From Opitutaceae bacterium (GTDB taxonomy: Bacteria > Verrucomicrobiota > Verrucomicrobiia > Opitutales > Opitutaceae), in NCBI GenBank assembly GCA_005799525.1, contig SYGN01000290.1, positions 17,535 through 81,534 of the forward strand: DNA of 64,000 bases, given 5' to 3'. Numbering within the stretch: position 1 is the first letter of the stretch; each line of letters starts with the position of its first letter. The notes beneath the pieces are model-generated. The model worked only from the letters and a program-made list of their open reading frames with translations. It was not told where the DNA came from and searched no databases. Below are positions 60,498 through 64,000 of this stretch, piece by piece. Both the position numbers and the translations under genes were made by a program.

Positions 60498-62585
60498 TCA
60501 GAAACCTCGGGCTTGGATTTGCACGTTGAGGCCGAAATGGCTCTCGCGGCGGGGGCCCGAATAGAGGCTGACGATGTAGGACACCAGCCAAGTGTTGCCG
60601 AGATTTTGAGAGAGACCGTAGGCCTGCTCGTTGAAGCGGCGTTTGCGGGCGTCGTAGTGGAGTCGGGTCAGGCTGTCGTAGGTCTCATTGAGCCGTACCC
60701 GGGCGTCGAGTTGGTAGTCTTGGATTTCGCCGCGCAGAAAATTATTGGAGAAACGCGCGGACCACACTGCGCCGTCGCGCAGGGTGATGCCGGAATTGAA
60801 TTCGCGGAGCGTGAAGTTCTGCGGCGCGAAGCTCTGGTAAACATCGATCGAGACCCAGGCGGCGGGAGCCAGCGCGAGTTCAGTGTGGACTTCGGAGACG
60901 TCGCGCTCACCGGGCGCGCGCTGAAAGCGAAAATCGTTGGCGATGTTGAACGTCAGGAGGTCGCGGGAGCCGTGGACCGGGTCGCGGGTTTGGAGCGTGT
61001 TGTCGAAACCGATACGAAGCGTGTTGGTGGCCGTGAGATCGTCGAGGTTGCGCTGGTCACCGAGGCCGAGGGGTTGGAGGTAGGTGGCGAAAGTGCGGCG
61101 GTCGATCGCGGCGATGTAGCCCGCGCCCTTGCCGGCCTCGGGAATATAGCGGTAGCTCATCCGGGGGGTGAGGAGATGGCGCAGGCCGTCGATCTTCCAG
61201 CGTGGATTTTTGTAGTCCCACGTCGCACTGGAACGGAGCGCTGCGTCGAAGCCGACTTCGCCGAGAGTGCGGGTGGTGTTGCCGATGGGGGTGATGCCCG
61301 TGGGATTGGCGTAGTGAGTCACGCGGGCGCCGGCGACTGGGCTAAACGACAGCCAGTCTCCGCGCGTGAACGGTCGCGACAGCGAGTAATCGGCGTCGAG
61401 CCGGTTGGAGCTGAGCCGTGGACCGCCGAGGGATGGGGCCTCGCGCAACACGGCGACGCTCGCACTGAAGCGATCGTAGAAGCCGTTGCCTACCGCCCGC
61501 GGCAGCAGGTCGAAGCGCAGTTCGGGCAGACGCTCCTGCACACGTTGAAACGAATTCGGCTGGAAGCGCGCGAAGAGCGAGACGAGGGTGTTGACGCCCG
61601 CGTAAGTGGCTTCGACGAAGGTGTCGGGTTCCTGCACGGGAAAAAATGCGCGGGGGCGGAAGTCGCGGAGGATTTCGGAGTCTTTCCACCAATTGAGTTG
61701 CGCGGTGAGCGAGAGGTTTTCAGCGAGTTTTTGTTCGTGCTGCCATTCCACGTAGCCGCGGTTTTCCGGCACCGGGTGGCCCAGCGTGTCGAATTTCTTG
61801 TCGCCATGGTCGTTGATGTAGCCGGTCCGAAAGAAGCCGCGAAGAACGGGGTCGCTCGTGGCGCCGGGGACGCGGCCGTAGCTCCCGGATGGGCCGAATA
61901 TCACTCCGCGGGCCGAATAAACTCCGAGGTCGCCCCCGAGGCGCACAGGGGTCGCCGTCGGTAGCTGAAGTCCGGCTTCGGCGAACGCGCCAAGCGACGA
62001 GCGGTAGCCGCCGTTGAACGTCGTGAAAGCGACGAAGGGTTGTTTGAGGTCCTGCTGGAAACGCGGGAAGGGCAGGGGCTGCGCGTGGCCGATGCCGACG
62101 CGGATGTTTTCGCTCCGGAGGCGTTGACCTGGGGCGTAGATGATCTCGTCGGCGCGAAAGGTCGGCTGCCACGGGCCGGGTTCGCCGTAGGTGACGGTCG
62201 CATGGGTCAGGATAATCTCTTTGAGGGTGCCGGAGGCGGCGTCGGCCTCGGCGTAGTAGGGATGTGCGCCGAACCGGACGCGCTCGGCCGTGAAACTCTG
62301 ATCGCGTCGTCGGATGACGATTTTATCGGCGAGCAGGCGGATTTCGAGACGGGTGAAGACGGCGTGACCGATTGCGGTGATGGTCGCCGTCTCGGAGTTG
62401 TGGCGGATCTCGTCGGCGGTGATGAGCGTAATCCCGTCGGTAGCGCGGGCTTTTCCCCGCAAGACGTTTTCTTTGGTCTTGCCGTCGAACTCGGATGTTT
62501 CCGCGGTCAGGACGAGTTCCTGCTGCGCCTGAAGCCAGGGCGCGGCGAGAGCGATGAGGACGAAAAGTACGAGACGGCGAATCAC
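60498..62585 (-). CDS. lptD: LPS-assembly protein LptD
   Basis: A 695-residue outer-membrane protein that inserts LPS into the outer leaflet. A signal peptide (from GTG at 62585, VIRRLVLFVLIALAAPWLQA) leads into the OstA jellyroll (LTAETSEFDGKTKENVLRGKARATDG, residues about 25-145) and a large C-terminal beta-barrel of alternating strands ending in Phe (QIQARGF). The barrel is shorter than in E. coli LptD (784 residues), and I do not see its two Cys pairs, so assembly may not depend on the usual disulfides. It is divergent from glgB. Confidence 0.85.
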   Translation of the reverse strand: MIRRLVLFVLIALAAPWLQAQQELVLTAETSEFDGKTKENVLRGKARATDGITLITADEIRHNSETATITAIGHAVFTRLEIRLLADKIVIRRRDQSFTAERVRFGAHPYYAEADAASGTLKEIILTHATVTYGEPGPWQPTFRADEIIYAPGQRLRSENIRVGIGHAQPLPFPRFQQDLKQPFVAFTTFNGGYRSSLGAFAEAGLQLPTATPVRLGGDLGVYSARGVIFGPSGSYGRVPGATSDPVLRGFFRTGYINDHGDKKFDTLGHPVPENRGYVEWQHEQKLAENLSLTAQLNWWKDSEILRDFRPRAFFPVQEPDTFVEATYAGVNTLVSLFARFQPNSFQRVQERLPELRFDLLPRAVGNGFYDRFSASVAVLREAPSLGGPRLSSNRLDADYSLSRPFTRGDWLSFSPVAGARVTHYANPTGITPIGNTTRTLGEVGFDAALRSSATWDYKNPRWKIDGLRHLLTPRMSYRYIPEAGKGAGYIAAIDRRTFATYLQPLGLGDQRNLDDLTATNTLRIGFDNTLQTRDPVHGSRDLLTFNIANDFRFQRAPGERDVSEVHTELALAPAAWVSIDVYQSFAPQNFTLREFNSGITLRDGAVWSARFSNNFLRGEIQDYQLDARVRLNETYDSLTRLHYDARKRRFNEQAYGLSQNLGNTWLVSYIVSLYSGPRRESHFGLNVQIQARGF

Positions 62586-62755
62586 GCGCGCAGCAAAGGT
62601 GGCGCTTCTGGGGCAAGCAAGCTTCCGCGGCGGCGCGGCGCGTGGTCGGGCAGTTGCCGCGGGGGATATTTCTGGCGGCTCGAAATACGGGCTAGACCAC
62701 ACCTTGCTCGCGTCACACGTTAAGCTAGGTCTATTCGCCCAACACTTTCGACCGC

Positions 62756-64000
62756 GTGATTATTTCCAAAGCCGACCTCTCCGCCCTGCTCCAGGCGAAA
62801 CATGCCACGCCCCACTCTGTGCTCGGCATGCATCCCCTGACGCGGAACCGGAGCCAAGGTGTCGTGGTGCGGGCGTTTTTGAGCGGCGTCGCGGCCTGTG
62901 AAGTGGTGGAGCTCGACGCCCAGCCGCCGCAGGCGCACCCGATGAAGTCGGTGGCTGCGGAAGGCGTTTTCGAGGTCTTCATCGCCAAGCGACCGACGGT
63001 CTTCCGCTACCAACTACGGGCTACTTACGCGAACGGCGAAATCTGGCAGTTCTTCGATCCCTACTGCTTTCTGCCGACGCTCGGGGATCAGGATCTGTTC
63101 CTGTTCAATGAGGGTAATGAACATCGGGTCTACGACAAACTCGGTTCTCACCTGCGCACCCTTGGTGGCGTGCCCGGAGTTTCGTTTGCCGTGTGGGCAC
63201 CGTCGGCGTCGAGGGTTTCGGTCGTCGGCAGTTTCAATCGCTGGGATGGTCGCTTTCATCCGATGCGCGCGCTCGGCGCGTCGGGGGTGTGGGAGTTGTT
63301 TGTGCCGGGCCTCGGCGAGGGCGAGCTCTACAAATTTGAAATCCGCGATCAGCGTGGCGGTCTTTTGACCAAGACGGATCCGTATGGCACTTGCTTTGAG
63401 CCGCCACCGAACAACGCCGCGATCGTCTGCAACACCGCGAAATTTCAGTGGAGCGATGGCGCGTGGATGGATCAGCGTCGCGCGCAGGCCGGTCAGCTCG
63501 ACCGGCCGATGTCGATTTACGAAGGTCACCTCGGCTCGTGGAAACGTAAACCCGAGGATGCTGACCGCCCCCTGACGTATCGGGAATTGGCGGTGCAACT
63601 CGCCGACTACGCCGTCGACATGGGCTTCACGCATATTGAGGTGATGCCGTTGGCGGAACATCCGTTCGACGGTTCGTGGGGTTATCAGGTCACGGGCTTT
63701 TACGCGCCCACCCACCGCTTTGGGACGCCCGAGGATTTCGCGTGGTTTGTCGACCACCTGCACAGCCGCGGGCTTGGGGTGATTCTCGACTGGGTGCCCG
63801 CCCATTTTCCCCGCGACAGTTTTGCCCTCGCGGAATTTGACGGCACGCATCTCTACGAACACGCGGATCCCCGCCAAGGTGCCCACATGGATTGGGGAAC
63901 GCTGATTTTTAACTACGGCCGCAATGAAGTCCGCTGTTTCCTGATCGCTAATGCGCTCGCGTGGCTCGAGCGCTATCACCTCGACGTCCTGCGCGTCGAT
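62756..64000 (+). CDS. glgB: 1,4-alpha-glucan branching enzyme (5' part; runs off the window)
   Basis: The frame from GTG 62756 is open to the window's last base (415 codons, no stop). It begins with the N1 module ([19 protein letters not shown]), then CBM48 ([20 protein letters not shown]), then the catalytic barrel entry [30 protein letters not shown] and [13 protein letters not shown]. The final Asp, at the window edge, is the nucleophile position in this family. Branching enzyme moves glucan segments to alpha-1,6 links in glycogen synthesis. No other glycogen gene is visible upstream. Confidence 0.92.
   Translation, partial: MIISKADLSALLQAKHATPHSVLGMHPLTRNRSQGVVVRAFLSGVAACEVVELDAQPPQAHPMKSVAAEGVFEVFIAKRPTVFRYQLRATYANGEIWQFFDPYCFLPTLGDQDLFLFNEGNEHRVYDKLGSHLRTLGGVPGVSFAVWAPSASRVSVVGSFNRWDGRFHPMRALGASGVWELFVPGLGEGELYKFEIRDQRGGLLTKTDPYGTCFEPPPNNAAIVCNTAKFQWSDGAWMDQRRAQAGQLDRPMSIYEGHLGSWKRKPEDADRPLTYRELAVQLADYAVDMGFTHIEVMPLAEHPFDGSWGYQVTGFYAPTHRFGTPEDFAWFVDHLHSRGLGVILDWVPAHFPRDSFALAEFDGTHLYEHADPRQGAHMDWGTLIFNYGRNEVRCFLIANALAWLERYHLDVLRVD

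Noticed and set aside
59883-61964. 693-residue frame on the plus strand opposite lptD and the RsmB-type gene
   Set aside because: The opposite strand carries two proteins with clear motifs; the frame spans both genes and has no signal, domain or plausible start.
63014-63979. 321-residue frame on the minus strand near the window's end
   Set aside because: It lies opposite glgB, whose conserved motifs continue to the last base.

Overview
The window is a GC-rich chromosomal segment from a Gram-negative (diderm) bacterium, most likely a member of the Verrucomicrobiota close to Opitutaceae. This placement is an inference from gene content and protein character; no search was possible. Outer-membrane genes (LptD, an LptF/G permease, a full set of Arn lipid A modification enzymes, a TolC-type channel) show an LPS-bearing envelope. 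Most start codons lack a Shine-Dalgarno sequence, and GTG or TTG starts are common. Nearly all of the window is housekeeping or accessory chromosome. I see no prophage, integrase, intact insertion sequence or CRISPR array.

Layout. 1-4.5 kb: a sodium/solute symporter, then a three-gene bacillithiol cluster (compact BshC-like, bshB1, bshA). 4.7-9.3 kb (minus): pyrophosphate-type phosphofructokinase, purB and holA, separated by repeat elements. 9.4-16.8 kb (plus): arnT, arnB, arnC, a decayed toxin with its antitoxin, arnA formyltransferase, arnA dehydrogenase and arnD. 16.9-20.1 kb (minus): LptF/G permease, SRAP (HMCES/YedK) protein and a PA0069-type radical SAM protein. 20.1-23.5 kb (plus): fdhD, a TPR protein, a catalytically dead site-2-protease homologue and prmB. 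23.5-34.4 kb (minus): rhodanese, metW, metX, yebC, then rpmH-rnpA-yidD-yidC, and thrS and cysS. 34.5-39.1 kb: hemB (+), tRNA-Phe (-), a beta-propeller lactonase (-) and a cytochrome c/propeller dehydrogenase (-). 39.2-44.5 kb: an unknown protein, rsgA, a DUF6172-like protein (-), rpoZ, a 33-residue lysine-rich peptide and transketolase. 44.7-51.0 kb: a MarR regulator with a three-part RND efflux pump. 51.1-59.3 kb: a large AsmA-like protein, an AAA ATPase/TOPRIM-like pair, an Aas-type acyltransferase/acyl-ACP synthetase and an amidohydrolase. 59.3-64 kb: an RsmB-type methyltransferase (-), lptD (-) and the 5' part of glgB (+).

How the genes work together. The Arn cluster would make and attach 4-amino-4-deoxy-L-arabinose to lipid A; LptD and the LptF/G permease export LPS. 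The Bsh genes would make the thiol bacillithiol. The RND pump, with its regulator, exports toxic compounds. The SRAP and radical SAM proteins both end in sequences resembling beta-clamp-binding peptides, suggesting a shared role at replication forks or DNA lesions.

Most notable for follow-up: the half-length BshC homologue; the split arnA with a broken toxin gene inside the operon; the paired clamp-binding tails; the ATPase/TOPRIM-like two-gene module; the dead site-2 protease; and several families of short inverted repeats (a ~150-bp hairpin element, a REPIN-like element with conserved flank, and others) in the intergenic regions.
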